DNA of 64,000 nucleotides from Oleiphilaceae bacterium (GTDB taxonomy: Bacteria; Pseudomonadota; Gammaproteobacteria; Pseudomonadales; Oleiphilaceae): the NCBI GenBank assembly GCA_022447365.1, contig JAKVBL010000003.1, positions 558,001 to 622,000 on the forward strand, in the 5' to 3' direction. The notes under the pieces were generated by a model that was not told where the DNA came from, did no database searches, and worked only from the letters and a program-made list of their open reading frames with translations. The stretch's first letter is position 1; every line of letters begins with the position of its first letter. Shown in pieces: positions 9,844 to 17,775 of the stretch. Position numbers and translations under genes: made by a program.

Positions 9844-10152
9844 TTAGAGGCAGTTGGTAGGCTTTGGTAGGCCTGCTATTTTACTTGCATATTTCGCGGG
9901 ACTTCCTGGGAAAAGTTGCATCAGGTAAATACTATTGCCTTTCTTTTCGCCAAGCTGTTGCTTCACGGTCTTAACTAAAATGCGCATGGCTGGGGAGAGC
10001 TCAAAATCTTCATAGAATTTGCGCAATAAAAAGATGATTTCCCAATGCTCAGGGCTTAGCGTGATGCCTTCTTCTTCAGCGATTTGTAAAGCAACATCTT
10101 CATTCCAATCGTTAAGGTTGACTAGAAATCCTTGAGGGTCTCGTTCAATCAT
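9844..10152 (-). CDS. tusE: Sulfur relay protein TusE (DsrC family)
   Basis: 102 residues. TusE accepts persulfide sulfur from TusBCD and passes it to MnmA for 2-thiolation of tRNA wobble uridine. The single essential cysteine is next to last (PTNCL). The second cysteine that marks sulfite-reducing DsrC proteins is absent (the loop reads FPGSPAKYASKIAG), so this is TusE and not DsrC. The central helix motif SPEHWEIIFLLRKFYEDFELSPAMR fits the family. It lies 8 bases after tusB. Confidence 0.93.
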   Translation of the reverse strand: MIERDPQGFLVNLNDWNEDVALQIAEEEGITLSPEHWEIIFLLRKFYEDFELSPAMRILVKTVKQQLGEKKGNSIYLMQLFPGSPAKYASKIAGLPKPTNCL

Positions 10153-10160
10153 GTTTCGTC

Positions 10161-10460
10161 TTATCGGGTCCAGGAAATAACTTTAGTGTGCTCACAGCTT
10201 AATTGGACAAACATTTCGTAGTTACAAAGTATGACTTGCTTGTTCAGCGGCGGCTCTAATCCTCTCGACAAGGTGTCGCTCTCAAGAGTGTATATCTGCG
10301 GTATGCGCTCAAGTATGCGATTAACTAAGGACAAGTCTGTCGTTGCATAGCAAGCGTCCTCGATTAGTATTACGTCGTCAGTGTCATTGAGGCCGTTGAT
10401 GAGAGTTTCCCAATCGCTTTTTGAGGATGGTGGCAGATTGATTGAATGTAAAGTGCTCAT
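10161..10460 (-). CDS. tusB: Sulfur relay protein TusB
   Basis: 99 residues from the ATG at 10460 (MSTLHSINLPP). The longer frame to 10496 reads back into tusC and is not used. TusB is a DsrH-type subunit of the TusBCD hexamer that relays sulfur from IscS/TusA to TusE. The short DsrH fold with LIEDACYA near residue 35 is visible. It starts 13 bases after tusC. Confidence 0.88.
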   Translation of the reverse strand: MSTLHSINLPPSSKSDWETLINGLNDTDDVILIEDACYATTDLSLVNRILERIPQIYTLESDTLSRGLEPPLNKQVILCNYEMFVQLSCEHTKVISWTR

Positions 10461-10473
10461 ATAGCTGGCTCTG

Positions 10474-10839
10474 CTAGAAACGAATAACGGTGTCAAATTT
10501 TTCGAAAAGGCTGTTTAACTCGTTGTTCGCTACTTCAATAATGTTCTTATGTTCGGCATGGATCTTTGCTTTCAATGATTCTTCAGTGTTTCCCAACAGG
10601 TAGAGATCTTGAATTCCATAGATGGGGAATGCTTTAAAAGCTTTAGGTAAGTTCTTTCGTCCAACCGATTCAGGCGTTTGATTTGGAATGAGTTGAAAGG
10701 ACGCGTCACCCTCAAATAATAAACTTACTTCTTGCTCAAAGCTGGCCGCTGCTAGAGCTAGGTCGACAGCCTCCTGATTAGCCGAATTAGCCATCGGGGC
10801 CTTGGTGAGATAGATCAAAATAGATTTTGTATTTGTCAT
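10474..10839 (-). CDS. tusC: Sulfur relay protein TusC
   Basis: 121 residues, DsrF type. It forms the TusBCD complex with its two neighbours. The AYGPFG-like start is here SILIYLTKAPMANSANQEAVDLALAAASFEQEVSLLF, the usual nucleotide-fold-like N terminus of the DsrEF family. It begins 2 bases after the stop of tusD, in the same operon. Confidence 0.9.
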   Translation of the reverse strand: MTNTKSILIYLTKAPMANSANQEAVDLALAAASFEQEVSLLFEGDASFQLIPNQTPESVGRKNLPKAFKAFPIYGIQDLYLLGNTEESLKAKIHAEHKNIIEVANNELNSLFEKFDTVIRF

Positions 10840-10841
10840 GC

Positions 10842-11234
10842 TTAAGCTCCAAAGGTGATCAATCGATCAGCTTGGATATTGGCCTCTACAAGTTGTCCGA
10901 GGCCAGATAGCTCGAATGCAGAATGTATATTGTATGAGTCTTTGTTGTGACGCTCTGCTTCATTTTGATCAATGACGCCTCTGCGTGCAGCTGCTGCAAT
11001 GCAGGTCACGGCATCAATGCTATTTGCTTCAATAAAGTCGGTCCACTCATTGAAAATGTTGATTTCATCTTGAGGTGGTGTAGCTAATCGATTCGATAGT
11101 TGTATGCCGTCTTGATATAGAAAAACGCGATAGATTTCATGGCCTGCAGCTATTGCTGCCTTGCAATACTGAAGAGCGGAATAAGGTGCTTGGCTGCTAT
11201 AGGGTGAGCCTGTAATAAGTATGACTAGTTTCAT
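10842..11234 (-). CDS. tusD: Sulfurtransferase subunit TusD
   Basis: 130 residues, DsrE type. The catalytic persulfide cysteine is visible in VTCIAAAARRGV, equivalent to Cys78 of E. coli TusD. It receives sulfur from TusA and is the active subunit of TusBCD. It heads the tusDCB-tusE-trpD2 run, after the terminator that ends yccA. Confidence 0.93.
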   Translation of the reverse strand: MKLVILITGSPYSSQAPYSALQYCKAAIAAGHEIYRVFLYQDGIQLSNRLATPPQDEINIFNEWTDFIEANSIDAVTCIAAAARRGVIDQNEAERHNKDSYNIHSAFELSGLGQLVEANIQADRLITFGA

Positions 11235-11281
11235 AGAAGCTATTGTAGCGATGTGGTCGTAGTTTGTTGAGGATGAAAATG

Positions 11282-11309
11282 AAAAAGCCCCGCGAAAGCG
11301 AGGCTTTTT
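11282..11309 (-). terminator. Intrinsic terminator after yccA
   Basis: AAAAAGCC (11282-11289) pairs with GGCTTTTT (11302-11309), with CGC/GCG inside and a GAAA tetraloop (11294-11297). Read on the minus strand it is a GC stem followed by a U5 tract, just after the yccA stop at 11329, separating yccA from tusD. Confidence 0.9.
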
Positions 11310-11328
11310 GCTGATGATCTATTCGAAC

Positions 11329-12036
11329 CTATTCATCGCCAGCAAAAGCTGTCAGCAATTGAAGCAAGCTCAGGAACAAGTTGTAGATTGAAACGTACAA
11401 GCTGATTGTCGCCAATATGTAGTTTCTTTCACCGCCGTGGATAATCGCACTTGTCTGGAAGAGGATCGCAGCAGAAGAGAAAATAACAAAGCCAGCTGAG
11501 ATCATAAGCTGCAAGCCCGGCATGCTCGTAAAAAAGCCAATTAGCATTGCGCCTAACAATACAAAGAAGCCGATTGTTAAAAAGCCAGCTAAGAAGCTGA
11601 AATCTTTACGCGTAATCAGTGCATACGCAGAAAGGCCAAAGAATGTGAAGGCTGTTAAGCCAAGTGCGTTAGCAACAATTGGCATTGCGCCGGCACCAGC
11701 GAACATTCCAATGATCGGGCCAAGCGTGTAACCCATGAAACCTGTTAATGCAAAGGTGCTTACCAAGCCCCAAGCGCTGTTGCTTAGCTTTGCAGTTAAA
11801 AAGAATAGGCCGTAGAAGCCAACAAGAGTAACGATAATGCCAGGGCGTGGTGCATCCATTGATAGGTATGCAACTAATGCTGAGAACGCAATAGTTAAAC
11901 CCAAAAGCATGTAAGTATTCTTCAATACAGAAGACACGTCTGCGCCAAGAGCCGCTTGGCTGTTACCCATAACTTGCGCTAAATTATCTTGCTCAGCGGT
12001 CGCTACTTTTGACTGAGGAAACTGTTTATCCTGCAT
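11329..12036 (-). CDS. yccA: Bax inhibitor-1 / YccA family membrane protein
   Basis: 235 residues with about seven membrane helices and a short soluble N terminus (about residues 1-38). E. coli YccA is a substrate and inhibitor of the FtsH protease; this family is the BI-1 group. Helices start near residue 40 (TYMLLGLTIAFSALVAYLS), and the C-terminal part contains the BI-1 signature ETSAIIHGGERNYILATISLYVSIYNLFLSLL-type segment. A GGAG ribosome site precedes the start. Its position between tRNA-Ser and tusD is the same as in Pseudomonas. Confidence 0.92.
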   Translation of the reverse strand: MQDKQFPQSKVATAEQDNLAQVMGNSQAALGADVSSVLKNTYMLLGLTIAFSALVAYLSMDAPRPGIIVTLVGFYGLFFLTAKLSNSAWGLVSTFALTGFMGYTLGPIIGMFAGAGAMPIVANALGLTAFTFFGLSAYALITRKDFSFLAGFLTIGFFVLLGAMLIGFFTSMPGLQLMISAGFVIFSSAAILFQTSAIIHGGERNYILATISLYVSIYNLFLSLLQLLTAFAGDE

Positions 12037-12149
12037 GAAATAACTCCAGTTTTATGGCAGAAAATGATTCATAACTCCTACGTCATATAATAGGGCTATA
12101 GATCAAAAAAACAACTCACAAAACTTTCAGAAAAATCGAAAATAAAGCG

Positions 12150-12177
12150 TTGACACCCCCAAATAAATCATTAATAT
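12150..12177 (+). promoter_or_regulatory. Sigma-70 promoter of tRNA-Ser
   Basis: A perfect -35 TTGACA at 12150-12155 and a -10 TAATAT at 12172-12177 with 16 bases between, followed by a GC-rich discriminator (ACGCCTCC) as in stringently controlled stable RNA promoters. The tRNA begins about 38 bases downstream of the -10. Confidence 0.8.
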
Positions 12178-12215
12178 ACGCCTCCGTTGTCGCAAGTCGG
12201 GCAATGTCGAAATGC

Positions 12216-12306
12216 GGTGAGCTGCCAGAGTGGTTGAATGGACTGGTCTTGAAAACCAGCGAGGGTTAATAGCCCTCCCGGGGTTCGAATCCCTGGCTCA
12301 CCGCCA
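12216..12306 (+). tRNA. tRNA-Ser (anticodon TGA)
   Basis: A 91-base class II tRNA including an encoded CCA. The acceptor GGTGAGC (12216-12222) pairs with GCTCACC (12296-12302), the anticodon stem CTGGT/ACCAG frames the loop CTTGAAA with anticodon TGA, a long variable arm follows (GAGGG/CCCTC), and the T loop is GTTCGAATC. Its 3' end is the integration site of the adjacent island, which restores the gene. Confidence 0.97.
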
Positions 12307-12310
12307 TTTT
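12287..12310. repeat. attL: tRNA-Ser 3' end, left boundary of the island
   Basis: The 24 bases covering the T arm, acceptor 3' strand, CCA and TTTT are repeated exactly at 43,209-43,232. A tRNA 3' end duplicated at a distance next to an integrase remnant is the standard mark of a tRNA-integrated element. Confidence 0.88.
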
Positions 12311-12399
12311 CTCTCTACTTTTCAGTAACTTACGATTGATAAACTGATTTGGTGCGAAAATGGTGCTGAAATCAGGCTTCTTTTTCCGACTCTGTACGA

Positions 12400-13105
12400 T
12401 CAAATTCTTTGCTGATTCCCATTATTCCGCAGATTAGCTTTGCCATGTTCGCGCGATCTTGAGGAATAATGCTTACGGGTGGTTTCTGTACTACTGTGAC
12501 CTAGTAGTGTGGACACTAAATCAATTGGAACATATTTCGTGAGCAACATAGATGAGAATGCATGCCGACACTGGTTTGCACCTCGATGTCCAACGCCAGC
12601 TTTTTTTAAGATCGTCGTATAGTCATTTTTTACAGCGCGTTTTTACCAGATATCATCAGGATACTCACAGGCGTCGTACCGAAATACAGATCGCAGGTTC
12701 TCGGTTCGGATAGTAACATTATTTCGTCGTCGCATACGAAATTTTTCAGCAGGCAGGTCGTGTGTAAGTGTGAACTGCTCTTTTAGAATGTTTATTGCTG
12801 GCTGCAGAAGATGTATGGTTTGACTTCGCAAAGGCTCTTTTGGAACCTATACTCCTCTGTAGTACGCGCTCTGCGGACCGTCAGAGTCCAGTTAACCTGG
12901 TCTAGGCCTTCCCAGGCTACAGTCGTCTGTTCTAAAAACAATAAACCCATTCAGTATTTGAACAGGAACATATTGATGGCCTAAGGGCGGTAATAAGCCC
13001 CACTTTTTTAGAAATTCGATTTTATCCAGTTCAGCGGATGTAAACGGATCAGCTTCGCTTTCTTTATCCTCATCTTCTTTTAGATTTTTATTCGAGTTGG
13101 AAGAT
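12400..13105 (-). pseudogene. int: Decayed tyrosine integrase of the island
   Basis: On the minus strand several frames join into a phage-type integrase. DPFTSAELDKI (about 13,045) opens the catalytic domain; AWEGLDQVNWTLTVRRARTTEEY (about 12,930-12,860) follows after a frameshift; a second frameshift near 12,850 leads into VPKEPLRSQTIHLLQPA; an in-frame TAA at 12,643-12,645 interrupts it; and the last 81 codons hold the active-site boxes CRHAF, LLGHSS and the nucleophile Tyr in KHYS, ending with TGA at 12,400. The usual HxxR box reads NQCR, so the first His is lost. The N-terminal DNA-binding part beyond about 13,105 is not recognisable. It cannot make an active enzyme. Confidence 0.85.
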
Positions 13106-13129
13106 TATTTTGATAATGCTCGGGTCTGT

Positions 13130-13153
13130 GGTTAGATTCCGCTATCGGCACCA
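13130..13153 (+). other. tRNA 3'-end-like fragment
   Basis: The stretch GGTTAGATTCC followed by GCTATCGGCACCA resembles the T arm, acceptor strand and CCA of a tRNA, perhaps tRNA-Leu, whose genes often begin GCCG. The T-loop C56 is an A here and there is no tRNA body upstream. A terminator follows at once, as it does after real tRNA genes. It may be a second, older attachment site. Tentative. Confidence 0.3.
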
Positions 13154-13167
13154 CTGTTTAAAGCCAG

Positions 13168-13190
13168 AACCCGCTTTTATAGCGGGTTTT
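13168..13190 (+). terminator. Intrinsic terminator after the tRNA-like fragment
   Basis: AACCCGCT (13168-13175) pairs with AGCGGGTT (13181-13188), 5-base loop TTTAT, then more T. It works in either direction and follows the tRNA-like 3' end. Confidence 0.75.
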
Positions 13191-13590
13191 GTCGTTGTAG
13201 GGCTTTTTCCCATTCAACACCTTATATCTCACTGTGTCGAAATTGTGACGTGAAAGGGAAGTTTGATTTATTTAGTGCTTCTTTATTGCCCAATGAAATC
13301 TCTAACTTCATCTTCAGTTAGTACTTCATATGGCCAGCGAGGGTATGTGTATAGGAAGTCGTTGCCACCCTCTTTAATTTTAATCGCTGCTTGTATCTTA
13401 AATTATGTGCCTACCGCATGCTTTTTTCGCATCGCTGACGAACATTCGACAAACATGTTCTCATCAAAGCCTTGTCCCTTAACGGGGCTAGCTCAAATCG
13501 CATGTTTTGAGCCACCAGTTGTGTGATTGTAAGTTTTTACAATTACTTCTCTACATGTGGGCATATCCCTTGTCCTTTGTTTTGTTAATT
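13191..13590. other. Island segment without an intact gene
   Basis: About 400 bases between the integrase remnant and pdsS. On the minus strand, pieces such as MRKKHAVGT, then FKIQAAIKIKEGG and, in another frame, RWPYEVLTEDEVRDFIGQ followed by a stop (about 13,450-13,290) look like a degraded gene, but I recognise no family. The 87-residue plus-strand frame at 13263-13526 overlaps this and has no ribosome site. Confidence 0.3.
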
Positions 13591-15651
13591 TTATATCTTT
13601 GCTTTGAATCCCAAACTAAACACAACGCCCCTGCCATCTTCTCGGTTATTGGCAGTTAGCTCTGCTTGGTGTTTGTCTGCTATGAGTTTCACCACATGAA
13701 GTCCAAGGCCGAGATGAATGTCTTTGCCCGTTGAGCGTGTTGAAACCATGGGGCTGAATAGCTCCATGGATTTCTCCGTCGGGAGTAGGGGGCCATCGTT
13801 GTCTATCTCAACTACCAGTTGCTCATTTTGGTTTTTGATTCGCACAGTAATGTGGCCACCTTCGGCGCAAAAACTCTGTGCGTTATCCATAATCTTGTCG
13901 AACATTTGTTCTAAGCGCGATGCATCACCGAGAGTCTGAAATTCCTCGTCTACTTCAAACTCGACGTGCACCGGTTCTTCCCAATGATCAAAGTAACGAT
14001 GCAGGAACTTAGTTAGATCTAAGCTGGAGAGCTGTTCTGATTGCATTGCGCTCTCTAAGCTCGCGGCCTCAGTAAGGTGCGCAGTGATTTGATGAAGTTG
14101 GTCCGCGCCTGCATCGATCCGTTCCAAGTAACGATTACCTTTGAGTTCTGGTTGCGTTTCAGTCAGTAATTCAATCGAGGTTTTGAGTTTATTTAGCGGG
14201 TTTGAAATCTCGTGACGCAAGGTCTGCGGTATACGTTCTAAGAACGAAGTATATGCACGTTGTTTTTGAAGCAGTTGCGTAATCGCGCGCGATAGATCGC
14301 CGATCTCGTCGGGGAAGTTTTTACTCGCCTGAATCTCTGTTTTTTCGATACGCCCATGTTCGTCAATCGAGCGCTGTGATTCTGCGTTTAACTGAGTAAC
14401 ACGGCGTACCAAAAAGAATGCGTATCCCACGAAAATGAGTATCACAATGCAAATAGCAAATGCCAAACGAAAAGCGATGGATCGTACTTTATCTTCTTCT
14501 TGAGCGAGCACATGACTTGCTGACTCATCAATCACTACAACACCTAGCACCTCGGCGCTTTCGGTAATCGGGAAGCACGAGACAATCTGCCTTAGCTCAC
14601 CGTTATGATCACGCTTAAATTCAACAAGATCGTCACTTTGCTGCAGGGCGTTTTGCACGCACTGGGAGTCGAAAGGTTTTGGTTTATCACCCTTGTATGC
14701 ATCGCGGCCTCCATAGGCCCATTCGCGCCCTTGCTTGTCGTAAATCCATAGTCGCGAATAAGTGGTCTGCAGCTGGTCGATTACACGTTGTAATTCTCTT
14801 GCATGAAGGCCCAAAGGATTGAGTTTGTCCTCCATCTGTTTGGGTAAACTCGCGGCAATGGCGCTAGGTCCAAAAGCAGGATTGTCGTCAATGTCTACGA
14901 CGGCTAAATGTAATCGTGCATCTTGGCCATCTAGGTCATTTTTGTTGATGCGCAATTCAAGGTTATAGCCCCAATAGGTCTCGCGCCAATAGCCTTGAAT
15001 ACCGGTTTTGTGGCTTGGAATGTATTCACCTGAAACAGGGTGTTTGGCATCAATACCGTACTTCCATTCGAGGTTGGTAAAATAACTTGCAAGGTCACCT
15101 TCACCTTGCGCTGGAATAATCACGCGGCGTAGCGCACCGAGTTGGTCACGGAAGGTCAGTTGAATGTGATCGTTATAATCTAAACGTAAGTGATTGGGCT
15201 GGCGTGTTTGTACGTTACGATCCAGCACTGATAGCGCAATATACAAGTATTGTTCGTTTTGGGTGAGCGCCAAACCAAATTTGGTTTCTGTTGCCATGTT
15301 GGTGCTAGCGCTCCAGAGAGGAAAGCTGGAATTATGCGCCTCGATGATGGAGGTCTGATCACCCCAATCATCAAACTGTCCATCTAAGCGAATAGGGCTA
15401 GAGGTAGTAGGAGCGCTAAGAGCGTACTTTTCTAGTTCGCTGTCTTCATTACCCGCTAACAGTTTTGATATGTTGACCTGGGTGGCCACCAAACTTGTCG
15501 CAATGGCCTTGGTTTCAATCAGTTGAACACGGCCCTGTGCAGAAATAGCGGTTTGCTGAATCTCCTTCCAGTACGACCACGTCAGTACAGGAATGACCAG
15601 TAACAGAAGGCTAAGAAAACTGATCTGCGCTTTAATGCCGAATCGTTGCAT
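13591..15651 (-). CDS. pdsS: Sortase-system sensor histidine kinase PdsS
   Basis: 686 residues from the ATG at 15651, which overlaps the pdsR stop as TAATG. A membrane helix near the N terminus (about 12-30) is followed by a large periplasmic part that starts with a CBM9-like beta-sandwich (RLDGQFDDWGDQ near residue 90, then YLYIALSVLDR), a second helix near residue 410, a HAMP-like linker, HisKA with the phospho-acceptor His in LRHEISNP (about 479) and an HATPase domain with VEIDNDGP and LGLGLHVVK. It matches the proteobacterial dedicated sortase system kinase family. It should phosphorylate PdsR. The sugar-binding-like sensor suggests it reads an envelope glycan; that is inference. Confidence 0.87.
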   Translation of the reverse strand: MQRFGIKAQISFLSLLLLVIPVLTWSYWKEIQQTAISAQGRVQLIETKAIATSLVATQVNISKLLAGNEDSELEKYALSAPTTSSPIRLDGQFDDWGDQTSIIEAHNSSFPLWSASTNMATETKFGLALTQNEQYLYIALSVLDRNVQTRQPNHLRLDYNDHIQLTFRDQLGALRRVIIPAQGEGDLASYFTNLEWKYGIDAKHPVSGEYIPSHKTGIQGYWRETYWGYNLELRINKNDLDGQDARLHLAVVDIDDNPAFGPSAIAASLPKQMEDKLNPLGLHARELQRVIDQLQTTYSRLWIYDKQGREWAYGGRDAYKGDKPKPFDSQCVQNALQQSDDLVEFKRDHNGELRQIVSCFPITESAEVLGVVVIDESASHVLAQEEDKVRSIAFRLAFAICIVILIFVGYAFFLVRRVTQLNAESQRSIDEHGRIEKTEIQASKNFPDEIGDLSRAITQLLQKQRAYTSFLERIPQTLRHEISNPLNKLKTSIELLTETQPELKGNRYLERIDAGADQLHQITAHLTEAASLESAMQSEQLSSLDLTKFLHRYFDHWEEPVHVEFEVDEEFQTLGDASRLEQMFDKIMDNAQSFCAEGGHITVRIKNQNEQLVVEIDNDGPLLPTEKSMELFSPMVSTRSTGKDIHLGLGLHVVKLIADKHQAELTANNREDGRGVVFSLGFKAKI

Positions 15652-16352
15652 TAAGCAAGTTCCCAACGATAGCCGAAGCCGGGCTTGTTGCGAATCGCAT
15701 TAAAGGCTTCGTCAATTTCATTGAACTTTTTCCGAACGTTCTTCACGTGAGAGTTGATCGTACCGGTCGTTACAACGCCTTGTCTGGTGCATGCGCAAAG
15801 ATCATCATAAGAGCAGCCGGCGGCTCCCGAATCGACAATGGTGACGAATACTTGAAATTGTACTGCAGTGAGTGCAATGCTCTTGCCTTTCCATGTCACA
15901 TATTGACGGTCGTGGTCTATGACAAGATCAGCCTCTGGCTGCAGAGCTTTTGTCTCGTTATTGATCGGAACACGACGCATATTGAAAATACGCATCGTGT
16001 TCTTCAGTCGCTCCGCTAAGAGGGATAAAGAGATGGGCTTAGTTTGGTAGTCCCACGCGCCTATACGAAAACCAAAGCCTTGATCGATTTCTTCACTTCT
16101 ATCCGTTAAAAATACAATCGGTATATCCATACCTTGGTCTAATAAGGTGGTGCAAACAGTAAAGCCACCGTCATGATCGTCCTCTAATACAACATCTAAA
16201 AGTGCGATATCTGGATTAAGCGCAGGAATGCCTTCTAAAGCCGCACTGACATTCGAGAAACAATGGGTTTCAAAGCCTTTTGATTGTAAGTATTCCGCAT
16301 AGTTTTGTTGTTGATCGAGATCGTCTTCGACAATGGCAATAACGGTGGACAT
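15651..16352 (-). CDS. pdsR: Sortase-system response regulator PdsR
   Basis: 233 residues: a receiver domain with acidic pocket EDD (9-11), phospho-acceptor Asp53 in LLDVV and the conserved Lys in TKPIS, then an OmpR/PhoB-type winged helix (residues about 140-230, ending NKPGFGYRWELA). It pairs with PdsS by a 1-base TAATG overlap and is transcribed away from pdsO. It most likely controls the divergent pdsO-target-sortase genes through the phased TCCAT repeats that lie between them. Confidence 0.88.
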   Translation of the reverse strand: MSTVIAIVEDDLDQQQNYAEYLQSKGFETHCFSNVSAALEGIPALNPDIALLDVVLEDDHDGGFTVCTTLLDQGMDIPIVFLTDRSEEIDQGFGFRIGAWDYQTKPISLSLLAERLKNTMRIFNMRRVPINNETKALQPEADLVIDHDRQYVTWKGKSIALTAVQFQVFVTIVDSGAAGCSYDDLCACTRQGVVTTGTINSHVKNVRKKFNEIDEAFNAIRNKPGFGYRWELA

Positions 16353-16420
16353 AGGTGTGTTCTTCTTCTGTTTTTGTTGGCCTTACTGTAACGCAAAACC
16401 AATGGCCTATGGAGCCAAAA

Positions 16421-16538
16421 TCCATAAATCCATAACTTCTCCATAATGCATCCATAGTATTGCTAGAAATGGGCGTTTTTGTCTTAAAGCTCCCAACCTT
16501 CCATAACGCCTCCATTGTGCTCCAGTGCCTCTCCATTA
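16421..16538 (+). promoter_or_regulatory. Phased TCCAT repeat array between pdsR and pdsO
   Basis: TCCATAA/TCCATAG occurs at 16421, 16429, 16440 and 16451, and a second cluster TCCATAA / TCCATTG / TCCAGTG / TCCATTA at 16500, 16511, 16521 and 16532. Most steps are 10-11 bp, one helical turn, and all copies face the same way; an inverted TATGGA sits at 16408. OmpR/PhoB regulators bind direct repeats of this spacing, so this is the likely PdsR operator. The first cluster is 69 bases from the pdsR start. Confidence 0.7.
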
Positions 16539-16570
16539 CTTAGTTTTATCAAAACCGTTCAATAGCACTA

Positions 16571-16634
16571 CGCCCAACGAAGCAAGGAACGAGCACTTAG
16601 CGCTACGTCATCTGCAAGGGATGCAAGTTGGGCG
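16571..16634 (+). promoter_or_regulatory. Inverted repeat in the pdsO leader
   Basis: CGCCCAAC (16571-16578) and its exact complement GTTGGGCG (16627-16634) flank 48 bases just upstream of the pdsO ribosome site (GGAG, 16659-16662). It could fold in the mRNA leader. Weak evidence of function. Confidence 0.3.
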
Positions 16635-16668
16635 ACCAAGCAAATACTTAAAAATAATGGAGAACGAA

Positions 16669-17508
16669 ATGAACACACATTCAATAAAGAAAACCGCATT
16701 CGCCGCTGTACTTGCAACTGCTATGAGCCAGGCCGCTTTCGCACAATCATCAGCTTCAAGTGATGCACCATTTAATGAGGATTCAAATTCAGGAACCTAC
16801 TGGGGTGTCGGTATTGGTACAGCACTAGGCGCGATTATTGGCGGCCCTGTTGGCGCGGCAGCCGGTGCAGCATTGGGCGGTAGCTTTGGTTATGGCCATG
16901 ACCAAGGTGAGGCGTTAGAGGTGAGTGAGAATCAGCTCGATGCGCAGACCATGACACTCGCTAAGCTTGAATCTAAGTATGTGCAATCACAGCGCACCAT
17001 CAGTAAGTTAAAAGTAAAGAACGCCAACATCACACGTGAAAACGCACTGCAGGCATCAGAGCTTGCCGACCTTCGCGCCCAAGAGATCACGGAGCGAGAG
17101 CAAGCGGAGATTCTATCGAATATCGCGAAGCATTATTCGCAAGAGATCTACTATCGCCACAACGAATCCTCGATTCCAGATTACGCGAAGGCGCGCATTG
17201 ATGAACTCTCGGGCTTCATGCAAGTCCACCCAAGTATTGCCATCAACTTGCATGGGCATACCGATTTACTCGGGCCAGAACAAGCGAATCAGGCTTTGTC
17301 GCAAGCTCGTGTCGATGCACTGAAAGACTACTTAGTTGAGAGTGGCATTGCAGCGTCCCGTATTCAGACCAACGCGCATGGTGAAGCGTTTGCCACGGTA
17401 ACGAGTGGCGATGCAGGCAACTATGTCTTGGATCGTCGTGTTGCGATTGAGTTATCGATGCCAAGTGCTGAGCCCCAGCCGGTTGTGATGCACGCAGGCG
17501 ACCGTTAA
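16669..17508 (+). CDS. pdsO: Sortase-system OmpA-family protein PdsO
   Basis: 279 residues from the ATG at 16669, chosen because GGAG lies 6 bases upstream and a signal peptide (KKTAFAAVLATAMSQAAFAQ) follows directly; the frame runs back to 16525 without support. After the signal comes a glycine-zipper segment (GIGTALGAIIGGPVGAAAGAALGG), a heptad-rich coiled coil (about 80-140) and an OmpA-C peptidoglycan-binding domain (about 150-270, with GHTDLLG and RVDALKDYLVESGI). It should sit in the outer membrane or periplasm and hold cell wall. It heads the sortase operon. Confidence 0.88.
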   Translation: MNTHSIKKTAFAAVLATAMSQAAFAQSSASSDAPFNEDSNSGTYWGVGIGTALGAIIGGPVGAAAGAALGGSFGYGHDQGEALEVSENQLDAQTMTLAKLESKYVQSQRTISKLKVKNANITRENALQASELADLRAQEITEREQAEILSNIAKHYSQEIYYRHNESSIPDYAKARIDELSGFMQVHPSIAINLHGHTDLLGPEQANQALSQARVDALKDYLVESGIAASRIQTNAHGEAFATVTSGDAGNYVLDRRVAIELSMPSAEPQPVVMHAGDR

Positions 17509-17723
17509 TGAAATGCTTTATTGCAGTAGATGAAGCAACTTTGCTTCGTCTATGGCTGAAAGATCCTGCATTGATTCAGCCATTCACGCGTCCTTTCTAT
17601 CCTATTCGTCGTCATCACGAAGCGGCAAATGAAGTAGTAAGCCGTTTAGAGAATGTAACCCTGAGTGCGACGCACGATACGCAAACAGAGAGTCTTGAAA
17701 GCACGCCGTCTTCCCAAGCGTAG
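17508..17723 (+). CDS. Small protein coupled to pdsO
   Basis: 71 residues. The ATG overlaps the pdsO stop (TAATG at 17506-17510), which argues for a real, translationally coupled gene. It has no signal peptide or membrane helix. The first half is basic and hydrophobic (LLRLWLKDPALIQPF, FYPIRRHHEAA), and the last 20 residues are Ser/Thr/Glu-rich. I recognise no family. It lies between the OmpA protein and the sortase target, so it may serve the sortase system in the cytoplasm. Function unknown. Confidence 0.6.
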   Translation: MKCFIAVDEATLLRLWLKDPALIQPFTRPFYPIRRHHEAANEVVSRLENVTLSATHDTQTESLESTPSSQA

Positions 17724-17734
17724 CTCGCACCTTT

Positions 17735-17760
17735 AGGCCACTCCATGTGGCCTCTTTTTT
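17735..17760 (+). terminator. Intrinsic terminator inside the sortase operon
   Basis: AGGCCAC (17735-17741), loop TCCAT, GTGGCCT (17747-17753), then a T6 tract to 17760. It lies 15 bases before the sortase target start. It may set a ratio between pdsO and the downstream target/sortase genes, or the latter may need read-through, as no clear separate promoter is seen. Confidence 0.85.
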
Positions 17761-17775
17761 ACAAGGGAATAAGCC

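Noticed and set aside
9844..10152. DsrC of dissimilatory sulfur oxidation
   Set aside because: Only the last of the two DsrC cysteines is present, and no dsrAB genes are near; TusE fits.
13263..13526. 87-codon plus-strand frame
   Set aside because: No ribosome site; the opposite strand shows remnants of another reading, so this is probably chance.
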